A stretch of 60,342 bases of DNA from G963674685 sp964591275 (GTDB lineage Bacteria > Lernaellota > Lernaellaia > JACKCT01). This document shows, one piece after another, positions 45,766 through 54,530 of the stretch. Numbering within the stretch: position 1 is the stretch's first letter; the number at the start of each line of letters is the position of its first letter. The notes under the pieces were generated by a model. That model was not told the DNA's origin. It did no database searches and saw nothing but the letters and a program-made list of their open reading frames with translations. The stretch lies in the NCBI GenBank assembly GCA_964591275.1, contig CAZQAE010000030.1, positions 1-60,342 on the forward strand, read 5' to 3'. The position numbers and the translations under genes are program-made.

Positions 45766-47063
45766 GTTTTCCCGCCGACCTATTAAAAACGATGACGGCG
45801 ATCACGCCCTTATGCCGCTATTTTGTTTCGCCGGATTACGACAAGGCCTTGGAGCTTCTTTGCAGGCATCTGAAATTTCGCATTCTCGAATTCGATCCGG
45901 CGCAAAGGGTGAATCGCTGGACCATTCCGCCAGGATGGAAGTTGAAAGAAGGGACCATAAAAAAAGACGGAAAGCTGCTGTGGGACGCAACGGATCACCC
46001 CTTAAAAATCGTGTCGCTATCATTGCCCTTTGATGGCGTTGTTTCCCGCGATGAACTTCTGGCGCACCTTCATTATGATCGGCGTCATCCCGACTGGATC
46101 CCCTTTCACTTCCGGCAGCTGTACCGACCCTGGGACCGCACTTGGGGTTTTTGCATCACGCAGCGATTGCACGACTCCCTGAAGGATGGCGATTACGAAG
46201 TGCACATCCGAACCGAGGAGTACGACGCTCCGATGAAAATCGCCGACTACACGATCCCCGGCGAAAAACCGGAAACCATCGTTCTTGTCGCGCACCTGGA
46301 CCATCCCGGCGTGGCGAACGATGACTTGGCCGGCGTCATGACCGGCGTGCGTATCATGCAAATTCTTGCGGAAAAACCGCGACAATACACCTACCGACTG
46401 GTGCTCTTGCAGGAAATCATCGGCAGCGAGTTTTACTTGCACCGCATGGAAACGGATGGGGAAAAAGACTCTTTCATCTACGGCCTCTTTCTTGAAATGC
46501 TCGGAAGCGAAACCCCTTTAAATCTGCAAAGATCATACATGAACACCAGCGCGATAGACTGCGCTCTTGAAGGCGTTCTGAAAAGCTCAGGACTTAATTA
46601 CGGCGCGGGAGATTTCCGCGAAGTGATCTGCAACGACGAGGCGAACTGGGAAGCGCACGGCGTGCCGATGCCGAGCATCTCGCGTTATCCTTACCCCGAG
46701 TATCATTCCCAGCACGATAACATGACGATCATCTCGCCGGATAAGTTGGAAGAATCGGCGCAGCTCGTTGTCAAAGCCTTGGAGTGCCTGGAAAGCGACC
46801 GGCGCCTTGCAAAAAATTTCACCGGCGCGCCATGCCTGAGCCACCCTGATCTCGACCTTTACGTGGACCCCGGACAGGCGGCATTCGCGCAAAAACCTTC
46901 GGATGAAATTCGCAAACTACGCAAGCTGATGGACCTGATCCCCATCATCCTTGCAAAGCCCAAAACCGAATCGGAAATCGCGGCGGCGGTCGATCTTCCC
47001 GTGGCTTCCGTCGCCGCCTATCTCGACCGTTGGATTGAAAAAGACCTGCTGCGCGTCCTGTAA
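45762..47063 (+). CDS. DUF4910 aminopeptidase-like protein with C-terminal winged helix
   Basis: 433 residues. The core is an M28-like zinc-peptidase fold of the DUF4910/DUF2172 group. Candidate metal ligands are the His and Asp in LVAHLDHPGVANDDLAG, the Glu in LLQEIIGSEFY and the His pair in EYHSQHDNMTII. The last ~60 residues (TESEIAAAVDLPVASVAAYLDRWIEK) form a winged-helix-like unit seen in this family. Such proteins often sit in surface-glycan or small-molecule clusters; their reaction is unproven (amide hydrolysis or formation). The ATG at 45762 overlaps the AAC(3)-like stop. It ends the five-gene operon. Confidence 0.85.
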   Translation: MSFPADLLKTMTAITPLCRYFVSPDYDKALELLCRHLKFRILEFDPAQRVNRWTIPPGWKLKEGTIKKDGKLLWDATDHPLKIVSLSLPFDGVVSRDELLAHLHYDRRHPDWIPFHFRQLYRPWDRTWGFCITQRLHDSLKDGDYEVHIRTEEYDAPMKIADYTIPGEKPETIVLVAHLDHPGVANDDLAGVMTGVRIMQILAEKPRQYTYRLVLLQEIIGSEFYLHRMETDGEKDSFIYGLFLEMLGSETPLNLQRSYMNTSAIDCALEGVLKSSGLNYGAGDFREVICNDEANWEAHGVPMPSISRYPYPEYHSQHDNMTIISPDKLEESAQLVVKALECLESDRRLAKNFTGAPCLSHPDLDLYVDPGQAAFAQKPSDEIRKLRKLMDLIPIILAKPKTESEIAAAVDLPVASVAAYLDRWIEKDLLRVL

Positions 47064-47141
47064 TTAACACATCTCAGGCTTATCAACGCCTTATTTCGTT
47101 ATGTCGCAAGTTGATTATTTCGCGTGAATGTCTTTGAATGG

Positions 47142-47158
47142 AGCGGCGCTTGGCCGCT
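47142..47158 (+). promoter_or_regulatory. Leader hairpin before the propeller lipoprotein
   Basis: AGCGGC and GCCGCT form a perfect 6-bp stem around GCTTG, 12 bases upstream of the ATG at 47171, close enough to affect initiation. Confidence 0.35.
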
Positions 47159-47170
47159 TGGGATAACGTG

Positions 47171-48418
47171 ATGAAATATTTTTCCGCTTTGATGACAGTG
47201 TTATTCATTTCTTTCAGCATTCTTGGGCTGAGCGCGTGTGGGTGCGGCGATGACGACGATGATCGCGGAGAATCGTCTGGAGATGACGACACTGCCGACA
47301 ATGACGACGACGACCTTCAAGGCGGTCTGATCTCTTATACGCGTGTCGTCCCCTCCGACGGTCTGCCCGATTCCATTGAATTGAAAAACGCCAACAACAA
47401 CCTCGATGTGGTCCGGCACGAAGGTCGCGTGTTTCTGGCTTTTCGCACGGCCAGAAACCATTTCGCCGACAAAAATGCCATTGTGCATGTTGTTAGCAGC
47501 GCCGATGAACAAAGCTGGGATTTTGAAAGCTCATTCACAATGGGCACGGATCTTCGCGAACCGCGCCTGCTTTCCTTCGATGGAATGCTTTTTCTCTACA
47601 TCTCGCTGCTGGGCGAAAACGCCCTGGATTTTGAGCCGCAGGGTCTCGTGGTCACGCAGTACAACGGGCCGGAAGACTGGACCGAAACGCAAAACATCCT
47701 GGACGACAATTTCATCGCCTGGAGAACAAAAACCATTGACGGGGTTCCCTACATGCTGGCCTACACCGGCGGCGAAAGCGTTTACGATCCGGAAGGCGGC
47801 GCAATGGAAGTTCATTGGTTGACGACCGAGGACGGGTACGAGTGGGAGCCGGTCGTACCCGGGCAACCCGTCGTTATGGAGGGCGGCTGCTCGGAGACCG
47901 ATTTCGAGTTTTTGGACAATGGCGATCTCGTGGCCGTTTGCCGCAACGAAAAAGGCGACGAGGACGGCTGGGGATCGAAAATCTGCCGCGCTCCGGCAAA
48001 TGACCTTGGCGCATGGGAATGCGTGCCGGATAAGAAAAAATACGACTCGCCCCTGGTTTTCAAACACAACTCGGAGATCTATCTCATCGGTCGCCGCAAC
48101 CTGAACATAAACGGCCACTACGACCTGGGATGGAACCATCTGCCCGAAGCAATCCGCTTTCTGATGTACGAGCTCGATTACTGGACGCACCAAAAGAGAA
48201 CAACTCTCTGGCGCGTCGATCCCACGGCCCTATCGGTGAAATTTATCGTTGATTTGCCCTCGCGGGGCGACACTTGTTTTCCGGGACTCATTAAACTGGA
48301 TGATTCCAGCTACGCCGTTTATAACTATTCATCTCCTTTAACTGGCCCGGACCTCATTTGGGTTAAAGGGCAACTCGGCCCTACGTACATCTATCGCTCG
48401 GTGCTTGATTTCGAATAA
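47171..48418 (+). CDS. Propeller-type lipoprotein with acidic linker
   Basis: 415 residues. The leader FISFSILGLSACG gives a clear lipobox (Cys ~22). Directly after it comes a D/G/S linker (CGDDDDDRGESSGDDDTADN), then a ~350-residue domain with repeated strands and motifs such as VFLAFRTARNHFADKNAIVHVVSS, MLFLYISLLGE and SPLVFKHNSEIYLIGRRN. This resembles a five-bladed propeller of the sialidase or GH43/32-like exo-alpha type. I see no definite catalytic residues, so an enzymatic role is only possible. It is probably attached to the outer membrane. Confidence 0.78.
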   Translation: MKYFSALMTVLFISFSILGLSACGCGDDDDDRGESSGDDDTADNDDDDLQGGLISYTRVVPSDGLPDSIELKNANNNLDVVRHEGRVFLAFRTARNHFADKNAIVHVVSSADEQSWDFESSFTMGTDLREPRLLSFDGMLFLYISLLGENALDFEPQGLVVTQYNGPEDWTETQNILDDNFIAWRTKTIDGVPYMLAYTGGESVYDPEGGAMEVHWLTTEDGYEWEPVVPGQPVVMEGGCSETDFEFLDNGDLVAVCRNEKGDEDGWGSKICRAPANDLGAWECVPDKKKYDSPLVFKHNSEIYLIGRRNLNINGHYDLGWNHLPEAIRFLMYELDYWTHQKRTTLWRVDPTALSVKFIVDLPSRGDTCFPGLIKLDDSSYAVYNYSSPLTGPDLIWVKGQLGPTYIYRSVLDFE

Positions 48419-48638
48419 AATTCTCGGAAATTGGAAAAATAATATCAATGAAATAATTTAGTGACAGATTTCGGGCGCTGCCGTGTTTCAATCCAGAAAG
48501 ACGGAGACAAGACAATATGGACCTCGATTTCAAAGGCGGCAACCGACGGATTCGGCTTCTTTATGCTTCTGCCAAGGAGAGAGTGTGTTTGCATCACTAA
48601 AGCATGGCCTGCAAAACCCCGTGTTTCCTGAGTTTTGG

Positions 48639-48666
48639 TTGACTTTTTAGTGTCACCCTTTATGTT
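48639..48666 (+). promoter_or_regulatory. Sigma70-type promoter of exbB-exbD-tonB
   Basis: TTGACT, a 16-nt spacer and TATGTT, about 55 nt before the exbB start. GAGGAG follows at 48705-48710. No other element is recognised in 48419-48638. Confidence 0.5.
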
Positions 48667-48721
48667 GTCGCGTGCGTTTCTTTGGGCTGCCCCAGCGTGC
48701 TATTGAGGAGAATTATTGATT

Positions 48722-49510
48722 ATGAATATTGCGTTTTTGATCCATTCGATTGTCAGCCAGACCTCGACGACCATCGAAGCCATCACCACAACTTCCACGA
48801 CTCTCGCCGTCGCGGCGACGCCCTTGCCAACGCCGGCCATCACCGCGGTGCAAGGCACGGGAACACTGGAAGACCTTCTGCTTTCGATCTCCATGCAGTC
48901 GGCGTCGGCGATCCTCTATATTCTTTTCGGCCTGAGCATCCTTTCATTGGCCATCTTTTTTGAAAAGCTGATCCAGTACACGCGGGAAAACTCACTACCC
49001 GATGATTTCAAAGCCAGGCTCGTAAAATTCGTTGACGCCGGAGACTTAGGCGGTGCCAAGGCTATGGTGGAAGGCAAACGTGGCATCAAGGCGGCCATCA
49101 TTCGGGAAGGCCTGGGCAATTTCAATGAAGGTCCCCTGGTCATGGAAGAACTCATCAACGGTCGCGCGATGTTGGAAAAAAATCGCCTGGACAAGCGGCT
49201 GATCATCCTGGGCACTATCGGCAACAACGCGCCCTTCATCGGGCTGCTGGGAACGGTGATGGGCATCATTCGCGCCTTCAACGATCTATCCCAAGCCACC
49301 ACGCAGGGTCCGCAAACCGTCATGTCGGGCATCTCCGAAGCGCTCATCGCCACTGCGGTAGGGCTTTTCGTCGCCATTCCCGCCGTCGTGTTTTATAATT
49401 ACTTCAAGGCGCGGCAAAAGGGCATCGTGGACGGCGCCTTCGCCACGGCAGGCGTCCTGATGGCCTTTGCGAAAAGAAAACACGTCGACGAAGCAAAAGA
49501 ATCGAAATAA
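48722..49510 (+). CDS. exbB: ExbB/TolQ/MotA-type proton channel protein
   Basis: 262 residues. Three membrane helices (~55-75, ~165-185, ~200-220) surround the conserved cytoplasmic loop. The hallmark region is RLIILGTIGNNAPFIGLLGTVMGIIRAFNDL, with SGISEALIATAVGLFVAIPAV in the last helix. It forms the proton-motive motor with the downstream ExbD and energises TonB in the inner membrane. A Thr/Ala-rich N-terminal extension (~12-45) is unusual. A TTG two codons upstream (48716) has better spacing from the GAGGAG and is an alternative start. exbD and tonB follow directly. Confidence 0.93.
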   Translation: MNIAFLIHSIVSQTSTTIEAITTTSTTLAVAATPLPTPAITAVQGTGTLEDLLLSISMQSASAILYILFGLSILSLAIFFEKLIQYTRENSLPDDFKARLVKFVDAGDLGGAKAMVEGKRGIKAAIIREGLGNFNEGPLVMEELINGRAMLEKNRLDKRLIILGTIGNNAPFIGLLGTVMGIIRAFNDLSQATTQGPQTVMSGISEALIATAVGLFVAIPAVVFYNYFKARQKGIVDGAFATAGVLMAFAKRKHVDEAKESK

Positions 49511-49562
49511 ACAAATATCCGGGCAGGTCTCAGGCCCATAAAACGAATAGGGAATCAATACC

Positions 49563-50009
49563 ATGGGCGCGCAGCAGCAGGACAACGGCGACGAGCCAAT
49601 CACCGCGATCAATGTCACGCCGCTGGTGGACATCATCCTGGTGCTCCTGATAATTTTCATGGTCACCGCAACTTTCATCGTTTCCCCGCAGATCAAAGTG
49701 GAACTCCCCAAGGCCGCCACGGGGGAGCCGAGCGAACCGCAAAACTTCGCCATCGTCATCACAAAAGACAGCAAGCTCTACCTGGACGGCGAGGAAATCG
49801 ACATTCCCGGCATCGAGGCATACATTAAGGATCGCTTGGTCAATACGCCCGACCTGCAGGCCGTCATCGCGGCGGACAAAGAGGTTACGCATGGGCGCGT
49901 GGTGGAGATGATCGACCTCGTGCGAAAAAACGGCTGCGCGAAATTCGCGATCAATATTGAGCCTCCCGAAGAACTACTCGCGAGCAGCAACGCCAAAACG
50001 GACGAGTAA
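49563..50009 (+). CDS. exbD: ExbD/TolR-type biopolymer transport protein
   Basis: 148 residues. An N-terminal cytoplasmic stub (AINVTPLVDIILVLLIIFMV) carries the conserved Asp in the single membrane helix, typical of proton-conducting ExbD/TolR. It is followed by a periplasmic domain (IVITKDSKLYLDGEEIDIPG, AVIAADKEVTHGRVVEMIDL). It pairs with ExbB upstream and TonB two bases downstream. An ExbD rather than TolR role is supported by the adjoining tonB and the absence of tolA/tolB. Confidence 0.93.
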   Translation: MGAQQQDNGDEPITAINVTPLVDIILVLLIIFMVTATFIVSPQIKVELPKAATGEPSEPQNFAIVITKDSKLYLDGEEIDIPGIEAYIKDRLVNTPDLQAVIAADKEVTHGRVVEMIDLVRKNGCAKFAINIEPPEELLASSNAKTDE

Positions 50010-50011
50010 GG

Positions 50012-50716
50012 ATGCAAATTGAGACTTTCAGCGCGGGCAAGTCGTGGTTCTTTCGCACCACGGTGATCGTCAGCGTCCTCATGCACGCAGTCGCCTGGGC
50101 CGCATTGACGAAACTCGGCACGCGTCCCATCAGCGAATCGAAACTGGTGCAAATCGTCAGCGATCCCAATATCAAGCGGCCAACGCCGCCGCCCACGCCC
50201 ACGCCGCTCAAGGCAACGCCGAAACCCACGCCGCCGCCCAAAAAGCAGCTGGCGCCGCCGAATCAGAAAACCAAGATCATCAACACGGAACCGGTCAAGG
50301 AAATCTTCGGCGTCACCAAGGATTCCGTCGTGGGCGATTCCAGCGTGGCCGTGCGCGTGGGCAATACGCTCATGAAGGAACAGGAAAAGGATTTCACCGA
50401 TCCTTCCAATGTCAAACCCTACAGCGCGCCGCCCAAACCGGTAAAAGTTTCTGCACCACCCAAGCTCAAAAAAATGGTGCCGCCCGACTACCCGTCCCTG
50501 GCGCGAAAAGCCGGCAAAGAAGGACGCGTCGTGCTCAAAGTGCTGATTTCAGCAGCTGGCCATGTCGTTTCCGTCAACGTGGTGAAAGCCTCGCCTTCAG
50601 GTTTCGGCTTTGAACAGTCCGCTTTGGCCGCGGTGAAAAAGTGGCGCTACTCCGCTCCCGGGCAGGGCCACAGCGTCTGGTTCTACCAACCCATCCGATT
50701 CACGCTGGAAAACTAA
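50012..50716 (+). CDS. tonB: TonB energy transducer
   Basis: 234 residues. There is one N-terminal membrane helix (TTVIVSVLMHAVAWAAL, ~16-32) and a Pro/Thr/Lys-rich periplasmic spacer (~50-85, repeated PTPP/KPTPPPKK). The C-terminal TonB domain (~150-234) contains PPDYPSLARKAGKEGRVVLK, the strand VSVNVVKASPSGFGFEQSAL and WRYSAPG. It transmits the ExbBD proton motor to TonB-dependent outer-membrane receptors. No receptor is in the window. It starts two bases after exbD. Confidence 0.94.
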   Translation: MQIETFSAGKSWFFRTTVIVSVLMHAVAWAALTKLGTRPISESKLVQIVSDPNIKRPTPPPTPTPLKATPKPTPPPKKQLAPPNQKTKIINTEPVKEIFGVTKDSVVGDSSVAVRVGNTLMKEQEKDFTDPSNVKPYSAPPKPVKVSAPPKLKKMVPPDYPSLARKAGKEGRVVLKVLISAAGHVVSVNVVKASPSGFGFEQSALAAVKKWRYSAPGQGHSVWFYQPIRFTLEN

Positions 50717-50888
50717 GAGCCATCGGGGCTGCTTAGAGAAAGTTGGTTGCTATGCGGTCCAATCGCGGGTGGCATGGACAAGCTTCTCGGCCCGAAGCTT
50801 TGCTTCAGGGCGCTTGTCCGTGCTTGATGCCAATGTGGTTTGAAAAGACAGGCATGACACGGACAAATGCTATTCGCTGATGCTCACA

Positions 50889-50995
50889 GCGACTTGTCCA
50901 TGCCACCCGCACCAAGCGACTTGTCCATGCCACCCGCACCAAGCGACTTGTCCATGCCACCCGCACCAAGCGTCTTGTCCATGCCGCCCGGACAA
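50889..50995. repeat. 27-bp tandem repeat (four copies) with an inverted outlier
   Basis: The unit starting GCGACTTGTCCATGCCACCC runs three times exactly (50889, 50916, 50943) and a fourth time degenerately (50970). A 17-nt core of it occurs inverted at ~50767-50783, and CTTGTCCGTGC again at ~50814, so the area can form a hairpin. No gene is seen in 50717-51147. Confidence 0.75.
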
Positions 50996-51147
50996 ATGGA
51001 ATCCATTCCAAAAACATCATTCCCCTTCGCAATGACAATGTCGGCAAAGAAAATCTAAAACCATATTCAGCAAGAATCCTGGTGTTCATTAATTCCTTCA
51101 ATTCCTATACAATGCGTGCAATGAACACCATGTCGGAGTGACGAAAA

Positions 51148-52890
51148 ATGTGCATAAATAATAAAAACACACCTGATTGGCGCATTCGCTTTGCCAGGAA
51201 AATTGCAGCGATCATCACGCTGGTTTTTGTTTTTTCGTTTGCGGCGCCTATGGAAACGAACGCGCAGGACGACGGTGTTGTCCGTACGGTCTTTTGCATC
51301 GGCAACGTCAACGCCATTGGCACTTATCCACTGAATGCCTTCTCGGTCAGCGACAATGAGTTGATTCTGGCGGAAACCTGGCGCGCTCAGCCTCACGGCG
51401 TCGGGCCGGTTGGACTGGCCGTGGACCCCATCGCCGAGCACCTCTACGTCACCTACGAAGGGGAGAACTTCATCGATGCATTCGATGCGCGGGATGCCAC
51501 GCCTCTCACGACGATCATCCTCGCCGGGACATCGAATCTGGCAGGCATCGACGTGCGCGTCGGAGATGGTCTTCTCTATGTTGTGGACCGGGGCCAGACA
51601 ACGCTTTGGGTATTTGATTCCGACACTTTTCTGCCTGTCGAAAACTGGCCTTTGTCCGGGCTTGGCGGAAGCGGCGCCTTCGACCTCGAAGTGATAGAGC
51701 ATTGGGACGGCAGAGACGTCATCTTCGTTTCAAACGGCGCCCCAGACGTTCATTATTACGACCTGGATACTCAAGAACACCTCGGGCATTATGATATGTC
51801 GCGCGAGGCGGCTTCCATGACGGTCGATAACTCCAGTGGAACACCGGTTGTTTTTGCAGCGGCTGCCGCCAGCGGGACCCCGTCGGGACACTCTTTCCTG
51901 CTCAAGTATGACGTCGCAACCGATACGACTGACCAAATCAATCTCGGCGGCAACGGGCGCGGCGTTTCGGTCAATCCACCCCTCGGGCTGGTGTACGTTA
52001 GCGTGGGTGTATTATTGGCTGGCAATATCCGTGTTTACGACCAGGAGACGCTGACCGAGCAAAATCGTTATCCCCTTCAGGGCAGCCCCACCGACAATGA
52101 AGCCAGTCGACTCGTTTTCGGCAGCATGATGAAAAAGGAAATCATCAACGTCAGCGCCAATCCAGATAACAGCCCGGGAGAATTTGAGGAAGGTGAGGAC
52201 ATCGTTTTCCAAATCACCGTGGTCAACAAACGCGTCGCGGACATCCATATACTTCCGGTCACAGATAGCTACGATGGGCCGGTGCTGAACTACGTGTCTT
52301 CCACAATCGCGCCTTCCGACGCCACGGACGATGGCGAGATCGAGTTCGACGATCTCACGGCAATCATCGGCCATGATCTGGCTTTCGAAGAAGAGTATTC
52401 CTTCGAGATAACCTTTCGCGCCGAGCCTGAGCAGTGTGTGGATCCCGTTACAAACGCAAACGATGTCGTAATGTCCGGCGCCGTTGATGTTGGAGGGCAG
52501 ATCATTGAGGATCAGACGGATACGGTTGACCTACTCATCCGATGCGGGTGTTGGCGCGATGAGGGTTGCGACGATGGCCTTTTTTGCAATGGCGAAGAGT
52601 ACTGTTTGCCGCGCTTGTGTTTCCCCGGCGCCAGTCCCTGTTCTGGGGACACGACATGCAACGAGGCAACCGATTCCTGTGATCCCGCAACCGATGATGA
52701 TGTCAACGACGATGCGGATGACGATAGCGGCGATGATGACGCAGATGATGATGCGGATGACGATTCTGATGACGATTCCGACGATGACGGCAACGACGAT
52801 ACCAGTGATGACGACAACGATAACGATGATGACGATGGGTCCGCGACCGGCGGCGACGCAGACGAAACAGGGGGATCTTGCTGTGGGTAA
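51148..52890 (+). CDS. Secreted beta-propeller protein with Cys-rich block and Asp-rich GSCCG tail
   Basis: 580 residues. The signal peptide (IAAIITLVFVFSFAAPMETNAQ) is followed by a ~320-residue beta-propeller of the YVTN/SMP-like kind (VGLAVDPIAEHLYVTYEG, VFDSDTFLPVENWP, KYDVATDTTDQINLGGNGRG). A DUF11/Ig-like domain (~330-470) and a short Cys-rich block (DEGCDDGLFCNGEEYC, ~480-515) come next, then an Asp-rich tail with XDDD periodicity ending in DETGGSCCG. No catalytic motif is seen. A terminator follows immediately. The same tail and terminator recur as an orphan at ~57.6-57.85 kb. Confidence 0.82.
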   Translation: MCINNKNTPDWRIRFARKIAAIITLVFVFSFAAPMETNAQDDGVVRTVFCIGNVNAIGTYPLNAFSVSDNELILAETWRAQPHGVGPVGLAVDPIAEHLYVTYEGENFIDAFDARDATPLTTIILAGTSNLAGIDVRVGDGLLYVVDRGQTTLWVFDSDTFLPVENWPLSGLGGSGAFDLEVIEHWDGRDVIFVSNGAPDVHYYDLDTQEHLGHYDMSREAASMTVDNSSGTPVVFAAAAASGTPSGHSFLLKYDVATDTTDQINLGGNGRGVSVNPPLGLVYVSVGVLLAGNIRVYDQETLTEQNRYPLQGSPTDNEASRLVFGSMMKKEIINVSANPDNSPGEFEEGEDIVFQITVVNKRVADIHILPVTDSYDGPVLNYVSSTIAPSDATDDGEIEFDDLTAIIGHDLAFEEEYSFEITFRAEPEQCVDPVTNANDVVMSGAVDVGGQIIEDQTDTVDLLIRCGCWRDEGCDDGLFCNGEEYCLPRLCFPGASPCSGDTTCNEATDSCDPATDDDVNDDADDDSGDDDADDDADDDSDDDSDDDGNDDTSDDDNDNDDDDGSATGGDADETGGSCCG

Positions 52891-52902
52891 TGGGCAAATG
52901 TT

Positions 52903-52939
52903 TGCGATTTGAAATACCTGAAATCGCACTTTTATTTAT
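52903..52939 (+). terminator. Rho-independent terminator after the GSCCG-tailed gene
   Basis: TGCGATTT and AAATCGCA form an 8-bp perfect stem around a 10-nt loop, followed by CTTTTATTTAT. The remaining bases to 53202 hold no recognisable gene. Confidence 0.75.
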
Positions 52940-53202
52940 CCGGTTTAATTCTATGCAAAAGTTGCAAGACCTCCGCAGGAAGTGGACTGGCGAGTCATTT
53001 GTCGCAGATGCTCCATTCCATGGTGAATTTTGGATGTCTCCCGCAGGAGCCTTTTTCGTCATTCTTCGGCGCATCCGCAAACGCGGTGAAAGCACAAATG
53101 CGGCGAATATTTTTTTTAGGGTTCTTATTCGACAAGGCAAAAGTGCGGGCCAATGCACCAAGCCATATCCTCCTGAAATTCCTGAAAAGCGTCAGTTTTT
53201 CA

Positions 53203-53526
53203 TCAACTGTTTTCGGAATTTCCAGGGCTTCGCCGCCGACTGCCCCTACCCATGACGAACAGTTCGTGGTTCAACTGCATACGCTCGTCGGCCTTGCGCC
53301 AATCAGCGAGAGAGACCGCATCGCGCTTGGCGATGGCGCGGATCTCCCGCACCTCCCACAGCGTCAGGCCGAGCTGCGCAGCCAGTTGTTCGTCGTTTAA
53401 TCCGCCGACCAGTTGATCGTCTTCCAGAACTTGCAGGGCGGTGCTGTTGGCCAGGATGATGTTCTTGCACCGCTGATAAGTCTCAACGTCAATGACGCCG
53501 GTTTTGGTAATGCCGGGGACAGGCAT
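53203..53526 (-). CDS. Small helical protein of unknown function in the Fe-S/ABC operon
   Basis: 107 residues from the ATG at 53526, where AGGAGG is seven bases upstream. It is mostly helical, with an HTH-like stretch (LNDEQLAAQLGLTLWEVREI). No family is recognised. It follows the QueG-like Fe-S gene by 11 bases and would be the last gene of a minus-strand operon (permease, binding protein, ATPase, Fe-S protein, this protein). It could be a small regulator or an accessory protein of the Fe-S enzyme. The longer open frame to 53622 lies inside the Fe-S gene and is not used. Confidence 0.65.
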   Translation of the reverse strand: MPVPGITKTGVIDVETYQRCKNIILANSTALQVLEDDQLVGGLNDEQLAAQLGLTLWEVREIRAIAKRDAVSLADWRKADERMQLNHELFVMGRGSRRRSPGNSENS

Positions 53527-53537
53527 GGGGTTTCCTC

Positions 53538-54407
53538 CTAGAGCAGTTGGATGTTCTCCCGGCCGACCGGGCAGACGTTCATGCAGATCCAGCAAGTGCC
53601 GCGCCCTTCGATGCCGCTCCAATACAAGTCGTAGAGACAGCGCTGAAATTCGGTGCCATAGAGGATCATCTTACGTTTCATGGCGTCCTTCTCGTCCAGG
53701 ACCGTTTCGAGCGATTTGGTAAAGCGCTCGATGTGCGAACTCAGCGCATATGGTTGGCAGCGCGTTTGATTATAAACGGCGCGGGCGACGGTCCTTCCCC
53801 GCAGTTCGCCGGAGATCGCCTCGGCAGGGCAAGCGGCCAAGCAAGGTGTAGTGCCCTCTTTTTCCCACTGCGCCATGCATTCCGGGTGTGGGCAGGGATT
53901 TTTCTCCAGCGGCTCATCCGGCGGCAGGGGCGCCGTGGTGGCGATGGCGGAATAAAAGACGCGGGGACCGAACTGCGGATTGATGATCAGGCTGCTCAAG
54001 CCCCGACGCCCCAGCCCGGCTGCTTCGGCGCAAGCCTTGAGGCTGATGCTGGGATCAAAATCGCCGGTGGTCGGCAGCCCGGGCAGGCCGGTGGCGAAAT
54101 AACCGTACTTTTTTTCGAGCGTATGGGAAAGAACCGCATTGAGGGCAAAGATACGCTTCATGCCGTGATGCGCTGAAATCGACTGCGTGGTGGCCTCGGG
54201 CGCGCGTATCGCTCCGGCTGTGGAAAGGGTGAACCCGAAGACGATGACGGACTTCGCGCCCTGCAAAAAGTTCCCCGGACGGTGCTCGACCGGCGTGCGC
54301 TTATCGACTTCCTCCACGGAAGCGACGCCGAATACCAGTGCGCCATGATCTTGCACCAATGACTGAATCTCTTCTCTCATTTCCGCCATTGAATTCATTG
54401 CATACAT
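53538..54407 (-). CDS. QueG/reductive-dehalogenase-like 4Fe-4S protein
   Basis: 289 residues. The N-terminal part matches the cobalamin-type domain of epoxyqueuosine reductases (EHRPGNFLQGAKSVIVFG, LKACAEAAGLGRRGLSSLII, NPQFGPRVFYSAIATTAPL). Ferredoxin-like Cys motifs follow: CPHPEC then CLAACPAEAIS, and a C-terminal CWICMNVCPVG. It is shorter than QueG (~310-380) and lacks its HEAT repeats, so it is better called an uncharacterised relative of the QueG/Rdh family. AAAGGAG precedes the ATG by six bases. It directly follows the ABC importer genes, suggesting metabolism of the imported compound. Confidence 0.8.
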   Translation of the reverse strand: MYAMNSMAEMREEIQSLVQDHGALVFGVASVEEVDKRTPVEHRPGNFLQGAKSVIVFGFTLSTAGAIRAPEATTQSISAHHGMKRIFALNAVLSHTLEKKYGYFATGLPGLPTTGDFDPSISLKACAEAAGLGRRGLSSLIINPQFGPRVFYSAIATTAPLPPDEPLEKNPCPHPECMAQWEKEGTTPCLAACPAEAISGELRGRTVARAVYNQTRCQPYALSSHIERFTKSLETVLDEKDAMKRKMILYGTEFQRCLYDLYWSGIEGRGTCWICMNVCPVGRENIQLL

Positions 54408-54419
54408 CAGAAACTCCTT

Positions 54420-54457
54420 TCATGGACTAAGCAATTTCCTCGTTTTCGTTGCGGCAA
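54420..54457 (-). pseudogene. Remnant of a second ABC-ATPase C-terminus
   Basis: Read on the minus strand these bases encode VAATKTRKLLSP then stop, closely matching the real ATPase end AATTKTRRLLGL. The DNA is ~80% identical over ~34 nt to 54534-54567. The stop abuts the Shine-Dalgarno of the Fe-S gene. It is best explained as the scar of a duplicated or replaced ATPase gene. Confidence 0.45.
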
Positions 54458-54530
54458 CCTGACGAATTGTTGTCCGCGTTCTTTAGTGCCTTACACCCGA
54501 AAGTCTGTCATGAAAAACAAGAAACCCGCT

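Noticed and set aside
50889..50995. Tandem array considered as a CRISPR
   Set aside because: Units are contiguous with no unique spacers and no cas genes nearby.
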